Assembly: GCA_049999725.1 (NCBI GenBank)
Contig: JBNGIS010019978.1
Coordinates: forward strand, 1 to 22,392
DNA from: Haplomitrium mnioides
Lineage: Eukaryota > Marchantiophyta > Haplomitriopsida > Calobryales
Length of the DNA: 22,392 nucleotides
Direction of reading: 5' to 3'
Numbering within the stretch: position 1 is the first letter of the stretch; each line of letters begins with the position of its first letter. Shown here in pieces: positions 1-10,121 of this stretch. The notes below the pieces were generated by a model. The model was not told the origin of the DNA, ran no database searches, and worked only from the letters and a program-made list of their open reading frames with translations. The position numbers and the translations under genes were made by a program.

Positions 1-964
1 TAGAAGTAAGATTGCACACATCAAATCCCAACAATTCCTATAGAATGTACATAAAAGAAATACTCAATACAAAATCTCTTGCCCAATATCAAACTCTTTA
101 CTCCATAAATCTCTCACCACTCTCATGCTCTCACCCTTTCTCACTCTCCATAACTTCTCACTCTATTGGAAACCCCTCCTCAAGTGCTTGACCTCCAATG
201 AGTCTTCTTAGCAACTCCTCCAAGAGCTCCTCCAAGCACTTCTCCAATGGTCTCTCTAAGAATGAACTCCCCAAGTGTGAAAATGAAAGTCTAAGCTCAA
301 GCCACTCTAAGTCCCCTTTTCTCTCTCTTCTCCCTCCTTATATACTAGTCTAGCTAATTACCACTAGTAAAACCTAGAGATTCTTTAACCCTAGGTAAAA
401 GCTAGCCTTTCAATTTTAAATTCTTAAGTATCTCATAAAGTATCTACTAAAGTATCTTTGCCTTTTCTCAAGAAGCTTCTCATTTGGAGCTTTCCTTGAC
501 CAAACATCTGACCTAATCATCTATTCCCTTTTATTTGTACCTAACTACAAAATCTACTTTCATATTTCGAGATTCCCTCAAAGAGCAAGTCAAAGATTAA
601 AATAGCTTTTCTTGTCTTTTCTACTTTTTAGTCCTTCTAGAAGAATCTCTCTAAAATCCTTGATACTGATCTAAATTGGATGTACTATATCTTGTTGGAA
701 ATCTTGTTAAATAAGCTTTTTACTTATATAATAATATTTTTATTTTCTGTTATTAAAATACTCTCTGTTTTGACTTTTCTGCAGAGTTCTATTTTACCTT
801 TGACCGGTTATAACTCCCGGTTTACAATAGATTTTTCACTTCTGTAAATTGTCGCTAATGATATTTGACATAAATTATTTACCTATGAAATATCAGCTTT
901 AACATACATCTAATAAGAACATAATTAAGTCTGTAAAGATTTTGCTAAAAACCAAAAAAAAAAC
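1..964 (-). mobile_element. Possible 3' LTR of the Ty3/gypsy fossil (open at window edge)
   Basis: No gene is visible here. Read on the minus strand, this stretch lies downstream of the decayed gypsy integrase, where the 3' LTR should be. A TATATAAGG box at about 336-344 is followed by a G/A-rich leader, like an LTR promoter and R region. A TGTTTT start at about 964, preceded on the minus strand by a short purine run (GGAGGAAA), could be the LTR boundary and primer tract. The other LTR end and the partner LTR are outside the window, so this is inference from position and general look. Confidence 0.3.
336..344 (-). promoter_or_regulatory. TATA box of the putative gypsy LTR
   Basis: The minus strand reads TATATAAGG, followed by a run rich in G and A. 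It would be the core promoter of the putative LTR. A TATA-like word in AT-rich DNA is weak evidence by itself; the support is its position downstream of a gypsy integrase on the same strand. Confidence 0.3.
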
Positions 965-1894
965 ATATTTCCTCCAATGTCCTTGAAATCCTCCATATCC
1001 TTCTTCCAAATACCCCAACTACTATGCCATGAATTTCAAACATAGAAGAAGCCATGCATCTGCCTCATGCCTTCACAATGCATGATGCCCCTCCTTTTGG
1101 CAAATTCTCTTGATGAAGCAATCCCGCTGCGACGAATCTTTCATATAATTCTTCTGCAACAAACTTCTCCTCCTTGAATTCTTTCAGCTCTCATCCTTTG
1201 CTACTTGCGTCCTTGCTTGATTTGCAGCCTCCGTGCAGCCCCTGCTCGACCCGCTCCCATTCTACCCGCTCCTTCATCAACGATTTGTCCAGCCCCGATC
1301 TCCTCTACTTGGTCCAATCTTCATCATATATCCTCGCCTCCCCTGATCAACCTCTTCTTCTGCGCTCAATCATGTGTTGCAATCCTCCCCGTTGCTCGCA
1401 TTCCTCCTTGGTCGCGACATTATCCAACCTCTTCATTTTTCCAGTCCCCATGCAATTGAACTTCCTCTCCCTCTTTCTCGCCCACTCACCCCAATCTTGT
1501 TTGTGATCTCCCTTCTTTCATCTTGATTTGTTGCAAGTCCATATGCACCACACTTCATGCATTCCCTCTGCATCTGACTCCTCTCGATTCCAAATTGCTC
1601 CTCTCTTAAAGTGCATGATCCCAGCTGTTCGATGCTGCCTTGTCCGTACTGTGCATGAGCCGTAACAGCAAAGGGGAAAAAAAGGAAAAGGAAAGGGAGA
1701 GATAAGAAGAAGAGAAGGAAGGGGAGAGAGGGAAGAGAAGGGAAGGTTAGAATAATAATAATATACACATAAAACATCATAAAATAATAAAAAACTGAAA
1801 TGATAAAATGAACTCGGAGCTCAATAACCACAAAATTTAGAAAAAAACATAAAAACACCCAGCTCATAGCTTCTAAGTGTTTTTTGCCTTCACC
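965..1894. other. Non-coding stretch between gypsy integrase and putative LTR
   Basis: The part at about 1020-1660 is richer in G+C than its surroundings and pyrimidine-rich on the plus strand. It has short open frames on both strands (110 and 144 codons), but these are low-complexity (Ser/Leu/Pro-rich or Phe/Leu-rich) and resemble nothing I know. It ends in the polypurine tract at 1670-1746. In gypsy elements a non-coding spacer often lies between pol and the 3' LTR, which fits. Confidence 0.4.
1670..1746 (+). repeat. 77-bp polypurine tract
   Basis: The plus strand carries only A and G over 77 bases except for one T at 1703. Such tracts can form triplex structures. It is on the wrong strand to be the primer tract of the neighbouring minus-strand gypsy element. 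The long Phe/Leu-rich minus-strand frame across it is a by-product of this composition. Confidence 0.8.
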
Positions 1895-2485
1895 TTAATT
1901 AACCTTCAATCTCGGGCTCAAACATTCTTTCAAAGTAAAAGCATGTAACATATCTTCAATAGTGTAGTTTTCTCGTTCAATTTGACCATTGGATTTGAGA
2001 TGATAAGGATCTAACATAACTAATTTGGTTTTCAAAAGACAAAATATTGAGTACCAAAGCATGTTGGTGAATTGAGTATTGCAATAAGAGATAATTACTT
2101 TAGATATATCATGATGAGAGTAGACCACTTCCAATTAGATCCGTGCTAACTCAAGTGTGGTCATTGATTTGGTCATTGGACTAATATGAATCATTTTAGT
2201 AAGCTTAATCATAAAAACTACAATATCATCATAAATATAAGAAGTACAAGGCAACACACACAATATTTATACTCTCATGTTCCTATTGTTGATTTGGGAT
2301 AGGTAATGGTTGTAATAAGCCTTCATATTTGAGATTAGTTATTTTTTTTGTTGATAAACTAGACAAATCTGAACATATTTCTCGACATCATGATGCATCT
2401 TAGGCCAATATAAAACTCATTGAAAATTTTATAGAGTATTCTTAATTCCAATATGCCCACCAATTGCAGATTCATGTGCTTCATA
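1895..2485 (-). pseudogene. Decayed Ty3/gypsy integrase
   Basis: Read on the minus strand, several frames together give an integrase of the plant gypsy type. First comes a zinc-finger-like piece (HESAIGGHIGIKNTL, then HDVEKYVQICLVYQQ), in which the second cysteine of the usual CxxC has become Tyr. Next comes a core piece (LTKMIHISP), then KVIISYCNTQFT in place of the family's VISDRDxxFT, so the expected Asp is lost. YHLKSNGQIEREN follows, matching the usual YHPQSDGQTERVN with the Glu kept. Stops and frame changes are frequent; the final 79-codon stretch is the longest open piece. Such proteins join element cDNA to the host chromosome; this copy cannot work. Family assignment is firm, exact limits are not. 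Confidence 0.85.
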
Positions 2486-3235
2486 CTAAATGTTTGTAGA
2501 ACCTTAAAGATATTTAAAACCCTACACCATATCTTGGAAGAAAAATAAACCTCTTACAACTTTCACTAGTTTCATTTGTTGTGTTGCAGTGATCTCTTCA
2601 TCTTTTTCCATATCAACAACATCTATGCCCACTATGTCAGATGAATTGCAATTTCAAATAAGATGTTGAGTTGAGCTATTTCAGCCAATATGTATGTAAT
2701 TTTTCACTTACTTTCCAAATAAACCATCTTTATATAAAAATATTGCCACCACTAAGCCAATCACATATGCTTTTTAGAAAGCCTCTTTTGTGTTTCCACA
2801 TAGATTAAAGGTATATGGTTTGCCTTGAGAATAAACTCTTTATTCCTTTGATTATGGTTCCAATGTTTGGTCAACAACACAATTGCTAATTCCTCTCAAG
2901 ACTCTCTATTGTATGGTAGTTTTGGTTTGTGTTAAGTAACTTTCTTGAACAAAAAGAAAAAGCTCATATTCTTGTTCCATAACTCCACATATGGTTTTTC
3001 TATATGTTTGATTGGCAGCTTTGAATCATGCCACTTTAAAAAAGATGCATGAAAAAGTGATTTCTTCAATGCTTGAAACACCAGTTCTACTGTAGCTCCC
3101 CATGTCAAAGTGTGGAGTTTTCTTGAGCAAGTTGGTTGATGGTTTTCTATTTTTGCAAAACCTTTCACAAGTCTATGATGGAACTCGATTAGACCCAAAA
3201 ATCCTTTGAGTTGTGTTTGTTCAGTAGAAGCTTCT
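2486..3235 (-). pseudogene. Decayed gypsy RT connection and RNase H region
   Basis: The open piece at 2932-3198 (minus) holds GLIEFHHRLVKGFAKI, the well-known gypsy segment after the RT palm (usual form GLTGYYRRFVKGFAKI). A degenerate ALKKSLFHASFL piece follows, matching the usual ALKxxLxxAPVL. Further along, ELAIVLLTKHWNHNQRNKEF and FILKANHIPL resemble the RNase H core, with Asn where the family has the catalytic Asp of TDH. Several stops interrupt it. It lies between the RT and integrase pieces in the normal gypsy order RT, RNase H, integrase, which supports one ancestral polyprotein. Confidence 0.75.
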
Positions 3236-3980
3236 CACTTTTGAGTAGTCTTTACTTTCTTGTTCATTACTTTAATTCATGTTGTACTTGTATAATAAAC
3301 TTAAATAGTCTATCTCACTCTTTCCAATATGATATTTTGACACATAGCTTGTGGTCTTGAAGTATCTTCAATATCTTGTGAAGGTGTTGTTGATGTTGTT
3401 GAAGACTTTTTGCAATAAATAAGAGTATGATCTAAAAATACAATAACAAACTTATCCAAAGAGAAGAAAATATTATTAATACAATCTATAAATGTTGCAA
3501 AGGTGCTAGTTAATCTAATAGGTGCAACTAGATATTCAAAGTGCATATATTGACTTTGAAATGTAGTTTTTTTTGCACATCAACTTTTATAATTCATATT
3601 TGGTTATATCCACTTATCAAATCCAACTTTGCTTGATAGTTTACTCCTTGAAGCTAGTCAAATAGATCATCTACTTGTGGTAGTGGATGTTTGTTTTTCA
3701 CCATTTCTCAATTAGATGTTTGGTAGTCAATATATATTATCAAACTCCTATCTCTTGTTTTCCCAAATACTGTTAGTACACCATAAAGAGATACATTTGG
3801 CAAAATAATCCTTTCTTTAGCATTTTAGTGATTTGAGCTTTGCCTTTAAATTCATGAGAAAACAAGTAGTATTGTGCTCTATATGGTGGAGTATTTCTTG
3901 GAATAACTTCAATCTTATAATCAATGCATCGTTTAAAGTGGAAATCTACAAAGTAAATCATTCAGAAAAACATCATGGAA
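3236..3980 (-). pseudogene. Decayed Ty3/gypsy reverse transcriptase
   Basis: The minus strand gives CIDYKIEVIPRNTPPYRAQY, equivalent to the DHxIELxPGxxPPxRxPY start of gypsy RT. It continues with LYGVLTVFGKTRDRSL, NKHPLPQVDDLFD and YQAKLDLISGYNQI, and then MHFEYLVAPIRLTSTFATFI in the open piece at 3310-3546. The active-site motif reads FLDHTLIYCKK: the second Asp of the (F/Y)xDD box is His, so catalysis would be lost even without the stops and frameshifts. The protease and gag that should lie upstream (above 3980) cannot be recognised. Assignment to gypsy RT is firm. Confidence 0.88.
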
Positions 3981-5370
3981 GCTCTTTGACATATCTTTGA
4001 GTTCTTGTTAAACTCTATCCTCTAAATTCTCCTTATGAGTTTGAACTTGCGTATGAGTGATAGTGTAATTGACATTTGCCATCTCCTAAACTAATCTTAA
4101 GCTAACTAACTTAGCCAAAATAGCTATAGCTAGCAATATGTTAATTTTGTATGACTAATCTTCAGCAATATAAAATATATTTCCAACATTTTTTTGGTGA
4201 TTTAGATGATTGAAATTTTTTTCCTTATATTTTTCTATTCTACAAGTATGGGATTATAGTTTACTTTAGTTTTCACAATCACTAGTGTTGTTTCAATTAT
4301 TTCAGCAAATGAAATAGTTTCATTTACATCTTTGAAAACTTCTCAATATACTTGTCAACGCTTCCTTGTTTCTCTAACTTTCAAAGCTTTGTTCTTGATG
4401 TTAACACAAAGTCTCGACTTTAAAGTTTGTAGTAAAACTTCTTTTATACTACTCTACAAAAGTTGTTCTTCTCGTGCATTTTTTGGTCACTCTCATCTTG
4501 TAGCCAATAGATGCATGCTCTCTTAGGAATAACTTTACAAATAATAATTTCTCCAAATCTTAACCATTTGAAAAATATGACACATAAGTTTCATTCAATA
4601 AACGCATCCTTCTACAATATTGACCATGCAACCATATTACTCTAACTTAGTAATGACTTTCTAGACATAGCATACTCTAGATGTTACTCTATTTTTAGTC
4701 ATCTCTTACTAAAGTTGGTATCCGTTATGACCAAATGTTATGTAAAGTGCCATAACTATATGCAACTTTTTTTATCGCTAAGCTTTTTCACACATTTCAT
4801 GAAGACTACTTAAACTAACCTTCAATATAATTTTTTTGCCCAAACTAAACCTTGTTATCTAACTTTAGCTACAATTATTTTTGTTTTTTAAACTAGCGCT
4901 TCCACATTTTTTTTCATTGCCATATGTTCTATTCTAATTCATCATTTTGATTATTCTATTTTAATTTGTTTCTCACTACATTAAATCATCATATTATAAT
5001 TAGTATATTGTATTTTTCATATTTTATTTAATTAACTTCTTATAACTTCTCAATAATCTATGACTAACTCTAATATATAACTAACCTGTAGTGGTTGGTT
5101 TCTATTATGCTAACTATGGTTAAAGGATATAAAGTGGACCAAGTCACAATCTAAAACACTAATGCTACAAGTTTGACATTTAATTATCAACAAATTGAGT
5201 ACTAAAAAGCTTTGAAAATGTCAAAATTGTTCTTGTTTTGAACTCTTCTTATGTTATGTAGTTTTAGTTATAATTAACTTTTAAAAATAACTAATCTAAC
5301 ATAAATCTGCTTATATATAACAAGCAATTACCTACACTTTGACACTTCTTACTTTAGATTTTGCTTCCAA
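3981..5370. other. AT-rich spacer without recognisable genes
   Basis: This 1.4-kb stretch lies upstream of the gypsy RT in the element's own orientation, where protease and gag should be. I could follow RT-like text only a little way into it (ELKDMSKSFHDVF at about 3975-4010). Beyond that there are only short frames; a 64-codon plus-strand frame at 4332-4526 shows no family features. The gag region is either degraded beyond recognition or deleted. From about 4700 to 5370 the sequence is plain AT-rich DNA. Confidence 0.5.
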
Positions 5371-5518
5371 TTGGAGTTTGATTAATTTTTAATTAGCTAT
5401 TTTAAATCAGACATTTTGATTAGGCCTCCTAGTTGGAGTTTGATTAATTTTTAATTAGCTATTTTAAATCAGACATTTTGATTAGGCCTCCTAATTGGAG
5501 TTTGCTTAATTTTTAATG
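5371..5518. repeat. 62-bp tandem repeat, about 2.4 copies
   Basis: The word TTGGAGTTTG recurs at 5371 and 5433, and as TTGGAGTTTGC at 5495: two intervals of 62 bp. Copies 1 and 2 are almost identical, differing at the unit ends (CCAATTGG against CTAGTTGG); the third is cut short after about 24 bp. Near-identity suggests a recent local duplication. No coding potential is seen. Confidence 0.9.
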
Positions 5519-5599
5519 AGTATGCTGACTTTAACATTAGGGGAAAAGCCTACACAAACAACCGCACCTGGTACACACTTATTCTATATAGTACTTGCC

Positions 5600-5739
5600 C
5601 GATGTAATAGGTTACCATAACTGACAGGATGTAATAGTTTACCATGACGGAAAGAAACCGGTAGACAGGATGTAATAGGTTACGATAACCCACAGGAACC
5701 AGTAGACAGGCTATCATAACCGACAGTAACCGGTAGACA
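5600..5739. repeat. 41-bp minisatellite just downstream of the DUF1963 gene
   Basis: Four units are visible: 5600-5626 (27 bp, shortened), 5627-5667 (41 bp), 5668-5708 (41 bp) and 5709-5739 (31 bp, about 10 bp missing). Shared blocks are GATGTAATAGGTTAC, then GATAACC/CATAACC, then GTAACCGGTAGACA or close variants. The block ends 8 bp from the stop codon of the gene read from the other strand, so it would lie in that gene's 3' untranslated region or its terminator area. Confidence 0.88.
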
Positions 5740-5747
5740 AGTTCCTA

Positions 5748-6527
5748 CTACGAGCACTGCCAACCGAAAGCCAGCTGGAGTCTGTGACTGAGGCATTGGG
5801 TGACGTAGCCAATGCCTACATCGCCCAACATGTATCCTGAACTGGGATTCGCAATTTGAAACACCAACTGCTTCATCGGCTGTTGGCAGATCGGGCACGC
5901 AGGATATTGTGGGGCTTGCACCCACGCTGGCCACCCGCAAAGTTTGTCTCCCGAGAGCCAGTCTGAGAGATCTACCATAGGGTCCAGCTTTACGCCATGA
6001 TCCAGGGCGTCATGGAAAGTTGGGAAATCCTCTTCTTCCGTCCAACCAATGATTGCTCTTGGCGGTGAGTCAATGTCAAACTCCGGGGCCTGGGAATCGT
6101 CTTCGAGAGAAAAATCCATCGTTTCCGCCTCATTCTGTGATTCGGATTCACGTTCTATGATGCGCACCAGAGAGCTGTTGTTGAAGGGTTCCCATCCTTC
6201 GCATTCATCGTCACCCATATTTGAGGTGCAGTAGAACAATTGCAACACTCCTTTGCTAAGGCCGATCACATCCCGTGCAGCCTCCGGCAAATCCTCAATA
6301 TTGAGCTGCACGAACAGCTCCATGGGATGATGGCAACTTAAGCACTTAGGCCATGTCTCTCCCGCTCGGAGATACGGTATACCTCCGAATTTGGATTCCC
6401 AAAGACAAGAATTGTCCTCCCCGTTCTCAAATTTTGGCATCCATGCGAGTCGCATGAATGGCTTCAGCAGCTCTTTGCCCCCCTCCGCCTCTGGAGTTTG
6501 TTGGGGAAAATACGAAGTCTTAGACAT
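5748..6527 (-). CDS. DUF1963/YwqG-like protein, 259 aa
   Basis: One uninterrupted frame with no introns. I start at the ATG at 6527 (MSKTSYF); an in-frame ATG at 6557 would add ten residues. The DUF1963 (YwqG-like) family is typified by Gly-Gly-x-Pro, Cys-x-x-Cys and a C-terminal Gly-Asp-x-Gly segment, and all are present. FGGIPYL is at about 47-53, CLSC at 62-65, MELFVQLN at 69-76, GVLQLFYC at 93-100, CGWPAWVQ at 197-204, CPIC at 211-214, MKQLVFQI at 218-225, GDVGIGYVTQC at 235-245, and the end is GWQCS. The two CxxC blocks (about 44-75 and 193-224) look like an internal duplication and could bind zinc; the same layout is seen in PDCD2 proteins, a possible alternative. Residues 125-155 are acidic and probably disordered. 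The molecular function of the family is not known to me. Base composition is far more G+C-rich than the surroundings, and it is the only gene here without decay. Confidence 0.85.
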   Translation of the reverse strand: MSKTSYFPQQTPEAEGGKELLKPFMRLAWMPKFENGEDNSCLWESKFGGIPYLRAGETWPKCLSCHHPMELFVQLNIEDLPEAARDVIGLSKGVLQLFYCTSNMGDDECEGWEPFNNSSLVRIIERESESQNEAETMDFSLEDDSQAPEFDIDSPPRAIIGWTEEEDFPTFHDALDHGVKLDPMVDLSDWLSGDKLCGWPAWVQAPQYPACPICQQPMKQLVFQIANPSSGYMLGDVGIGYVTQCLSHRLQLAFGWQCS

Positions 6528-6927
6528 TATGATCCTTGTCCACTGCACGCTTCTCACGAGACTCGATAAATTACGTTACATTGCCATAGCAAACACAGTT
6601 GTACTCCCACACAATGGAAGATTTGAATAATCGCTACTCTGAGCTGCTCTCATATGAGATATGGAGTACAAGAACACTTTTATGGCGAGCTTAAGATGGG
6701 AGGAGGCGTCAAGCTCACACCACGACACTACTGCACTGTATTCTTGTATAGTTTAGTAGCGCGTGCTCTGAACGCTTGCATCCTGTTGGTTACGCTTATC
6801 CATCTTAGGAGCCTTTCCACGTTTGTGTAACAGCTGAAAAGACGGAAGGATTTGTCCAAGGAATCTAAAAAGGCAGAAGGGAAGCCATGTCATCCAAAGG
6901 TGTGAAAAATTTTGAAGGAAAGGTGAT

Positions 6928-6993
6928 GAAGAAAGCTTGCGAAGGAAGAGACGAGGAAATGAAGAAAGCTTGCTAAGGAAGACACAAGGAATC
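6928..6993 (+). repeat. 33-bp direct duplication
   Basis: Positions 6928-6960 and 6961-6993 both begin GAAGAAAGCTTGC and both continue with AAGGAAGA and, after a few differences, AAGGAA or AGGAAAT. The period of 33 bp is close to the 31-34 bp unit of the neighbouring array, but the sequences are not obviously related. In the plus-strand 29-codon frame the unit would be in frame (MKKACEGRDEE / MKKAC). Confidence 0.85.
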
Positions 6994-7037
6994 AAAAGAA
7001 CAAAGGGATGTCATCTCTGCTGTGGTGAGGAAAGCAG

Positions 7038-7045
7038 CAGGTAAG
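7038..7045 (+). promoter_or_regulatory. Candidate 5' splice site CAG/GTAAG
   Basis: AAGCAGCAG followed by GTAAGCC fits the consensus for a plant intron donor, with the cut before 7041. It points into the array about 95 bp away. No exon upstream can be proven, so this may be chance: a motif this short is expected now and then in 22 kb. Confidence 0.25.
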
Positions 7046-7486
7046 CCTAGCCAGGCCTTCTCTTACTTTTTCACCAATTTAATCTTCCAGTTTAGTTGCT
7101 TTGCCTTGGAAAATGTGTTTTTATCTCACCTGTTTAAAACAAGAGTCGGAGTGTGAAGAACAACAATTCTCAAACAAGAGTAGTGTGAAGAACAACATCT
7201 TCAAACAAGATTAGTAGTGTGAAGAACAACACTCTCAAACAAGAGGACTCTAAAGAAGAACATCTTCAAAAAAGAAAAGCTATGTAAAAAACAACACTCT
7301 CAAACAAGAGGAGTGTGAAGAACAACATCTTCAAAAAAGAAAAGAAGTGTGAAAAACAACACTCTCAATCAAGAGAAGTGTAACGAACAACATCTTCAAA
7401 CAAGAGGAGTATGAAGAACAATAGTTTCAAACAAGAGGAGTGTAAAGAACAACTTCAAACAAGATGAGGAGTGTAAAGAACAACTT

Positions 7487-8890
7487 CAAACAAGATTAGG
7501 AGTGTGAAAAACAACACTCTCAAACAAGGGGAGTGTGAAGAAAATTTTCTTCAAACAAGATTAGCAGCGTGAAAACCAACACTCTCAAACAAGAGAAGTC
7601 AAGAGAAGTGTGAAGGAACAATAGTTTCAAACAAGAGGATTGTGAAGAACAACATTTTCAAACAAGAGAAGTGTGAAGAACAACAGTTTCAAACAAGAGG
7701 ATTGTGAAGAACAACATTTTCAAATAAGAGTAAGAGTGTCAAGAACAACACTTTCAAACAAGAGGGGTGTGAAGAACAACATCTCAAACAAGATTAAGAG
7801 TGTGAAGAACAACACTCTAAAAAAAGAGGAGTGTGAAGAACAACACTTTCAAACAAAAGAAGTATGAAGAACAACATCTTCAAACAAGATTACAAGTGTA
7901 AAGAACAACACTCTCAAACAAGAGGAGTGTGAACAACAACATTTTCAAACAAGATTAGGAGTGTGAAGAAAAACACTCTCAAACAAGAGGAGTGTGAAGA
8001 ACAATAGTTCCAAACAAGAGGAGTGTGAAGAACAACAGTCTCAAACAAGAGGAGTGTAAAGAACAACATCTTCCAAAAAGATATGTAGTGTGCAAAACAA
8101 CACTCTCAAACAAGAGGAGTGTGAAGAACAACATCTTCAAAAAAGATAAGCGTTGTGAAAAACAACACTCTCAAACAAGAGGAGTGTGAAAAAAAACACT
8201 CTCAAACAAGAGGAGTGTGAAGAACAACATTTTCAAATAGGATTACAAGTGTGAAGAACAACACTCTCAAACAAGACAAGTGTTAAGAACAACATCTTCA
8301 AACAAGATTAGGAGTTTGAAGAGCAACACTCTCAAGAAAGAGGAGTGTGAAGAACAATAGTTTCAAACAAGAGGAGTGTGAAGAACAACATCTTCAAACA
8401 AGATTAGAAGTGTGAAAAACAACACTCTCAAACAAAAGGGGTGTGAAGAACAACATCTTCAAAAAAGATAAGCAATGTGAAAAGCAACACTCTCAAACAA
8501 GAGGAGTGTGAAGAACAATAGTTTCAAACAAGAGGAGTGTGAAGAACAACATCTTCAAACAAGATTAGGAGTGTGAAAAACAACACTCTCAAACAAGAGT
8601 AGTGTGAAGAACAATTTCTTCAAACAAGATTAGTAGTGTGAAAACCAACACTCTCAAACAAGAGAAGTGTGAAGAACAACAGTTTCAAACAAGAGGTTTG
8701 TGAAGAACAACATTTTCAAACAAGAGTAAGAGTGTCAAGAACAACACTCTCAAACAAGAGGGGTGTGAAGAACAATGTCTCAAACAAGATTAAGATTGTG
8801 AAGAACAACACTCTCAAAAAAGAAGAGTGTGAAGAACAACACTTTCAAACAAAAGAAGTATGAAGAACAACATCTTCAAACAAGATTACA
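7487..8890 (+). repeat. About 1.0-kb higher-order duplication inside the array
   Basis: The run starting CAAACAAGATTAGG at 7487 recurs at 8556, an offset of 1069 bp. It includes the rare variants ATTTTCTT/ATTTCTT and GAAAACCAACAC. From about 7670 the offset falls to 996, because the first copy holds 73 extra bp around 7600-7675. The segments 7673-7867 and 8669-8863 differ at only a few positions. Shared rare variants in the same order show block duplication, not only unit-by-unit slippage. Confidence 0.85.
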
Positions 8891-10017
8891 AGTGTGAGGA
8901 ATAACACTCTCAAACAAGAGGAGTGTGAAAACAACATCTTCAAACAAGAGGAGTGTGAAGAACAATAGTTTCAAACAAGAGGAGTGTGAAAAACAAAAAC
9001 TTCAAACAAGATTAGAAGTGTGAAAAACAACACTCTCAAACAAGAGGAGTGTGAAAAACAATAGTTTCAAACAAGAGGAGTGTGAAGAACAACATCTTCA
9101 AACAAGAGTGGGAGTGTAAGAACTACACTCTAAAACAAGAGGAGTGTGAAGAACAACAACTTCAAACAAGAATAGGAGTGTGAAAAACAACATTCTCAAA
9201 CAACACAAGTGTGAAAACCAACAATTCAAAACAAGAGGAGTGTAAACAACAACCTTTTCAAAAAAGAGTAGAAGTGTCAAGAACAACACTCTCAAACAAG
9301 AGGAGTATGAAGAACAACACCTTCAAACAAGATTAGGAGTGTGAAGAACAACACTCTCAAACAAGAGAAGTGTGAAGAACAACATCTTCAAACGAGATTA
9401 GGAGTGTGAAGAACAACACTCTCGAAGAGCACGAGTGTGAAAAACAATATCTTCAAAGAAGAATAGGAGTGTGAAAAACAACACTCTCAAAAATAGGAGT
9501 GTGAAGAACAACACTCTGAAACAACAAGGGTGTGAAGAACATCATCTTCAAACAATATTAGGAGTTTGAAAAACAACACTCTCAAACAATACGAGTGTGA
9601 AGAACAATAGTTTCAAACAAGAGGAGTGTGAAGAACAACATTTTCAAACAAGATTAGGAGTGTGAAGAACAACAACTTCAAACAAGAGGAGTGTGAAGAA
9701 AAACATCTTCAAACAAGAGTGCGAGTGTCAAGAACTACACTCTCAAACAAGAGGAGTGTGAAGAACAACATCTTCAAAGAACATTATGAGTATGAAGAAT
9801 AACACTCTCAAACAAGAGGAGTGTAAAGAAAAACATCTTCAAACAAGATTGGGAGTGTGAAGAACAACACTCTCAAACAAGAGGAGTGTATAGAACAACA
9901 GTTTCAAACAAGAGGAGTGTGAAGAACTACATCTTCAAACAAGATTAGGAGTGTGAAGAAAAACGCTCTCAAACAAGAGTAGTGTGAAGAACAACATCTT
10001 TAAACAAGATTAGAAGT

Positions 10018-10121
10018 GTGAAGAACAACATCTTTAAACAAGATTAGAAGTGTGAAGAACAACANNNNNNNNNNGTGAAGAACAACATCTTTAAACAAGA
10101 TTAGAAGTGTGAAGAACAACA
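10018..10121. other. Assembly gap (10 N) with identical 47-bp flanks
   Basis: N occupies 10065-10074. The 47 bases before it (10018-10064) are identical to the 47 bases after it (10075-10121). This is the pattern of two contig ends that overlap but were not merged. The real sequence may lack the N run and one 47-bp copy, or the array may be longer than shown. Confidence 0.93.

Larger units (their letters stand above)
6528..7135. other. Upstream region of the DUF1963 gene, up to the array edge
   Basis: This holds the 5' flank of the minus-strand gene. On the plus strand a 29-codon frame (6887-6976) starts with ATG in a fair context (GCCATGT) and encodes a lysine-rich peptide (MSSKGVKNFEGKV...). 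It overlaps a 33-bp direct duplication. A donor-like CAG/GTAAG follows at 7038-7045. A divergent transcript whose first intron would run into the array is possible, but no matching acceptor or coding exon is visible, so this remains speculative. An 80-codon minus-strand frame at 6753-6995 looks like a chance frame. Confidence 0.35.

Noticed and set aside
1174-1867. 110-codon plus frame and 144-codon minus frame
   Set aside because: Low-complexity Ser/Leu/Pro or Phe/Leu text; the minus frame is produced by the polypurine tract. No domain, no gene context.
1895-3980. An active gypsy element
   Set aside because: Frequent stops and frameshifts, with key residues of RT, RNase H and integrase replaced.
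5680-6630. Additional frames over the DUF1963 gene (5680-5940 minus, 6049-6234 and 6391-6630 plus)
   Set aside because: They overlap the well-supported gene in other frames and show no family features.
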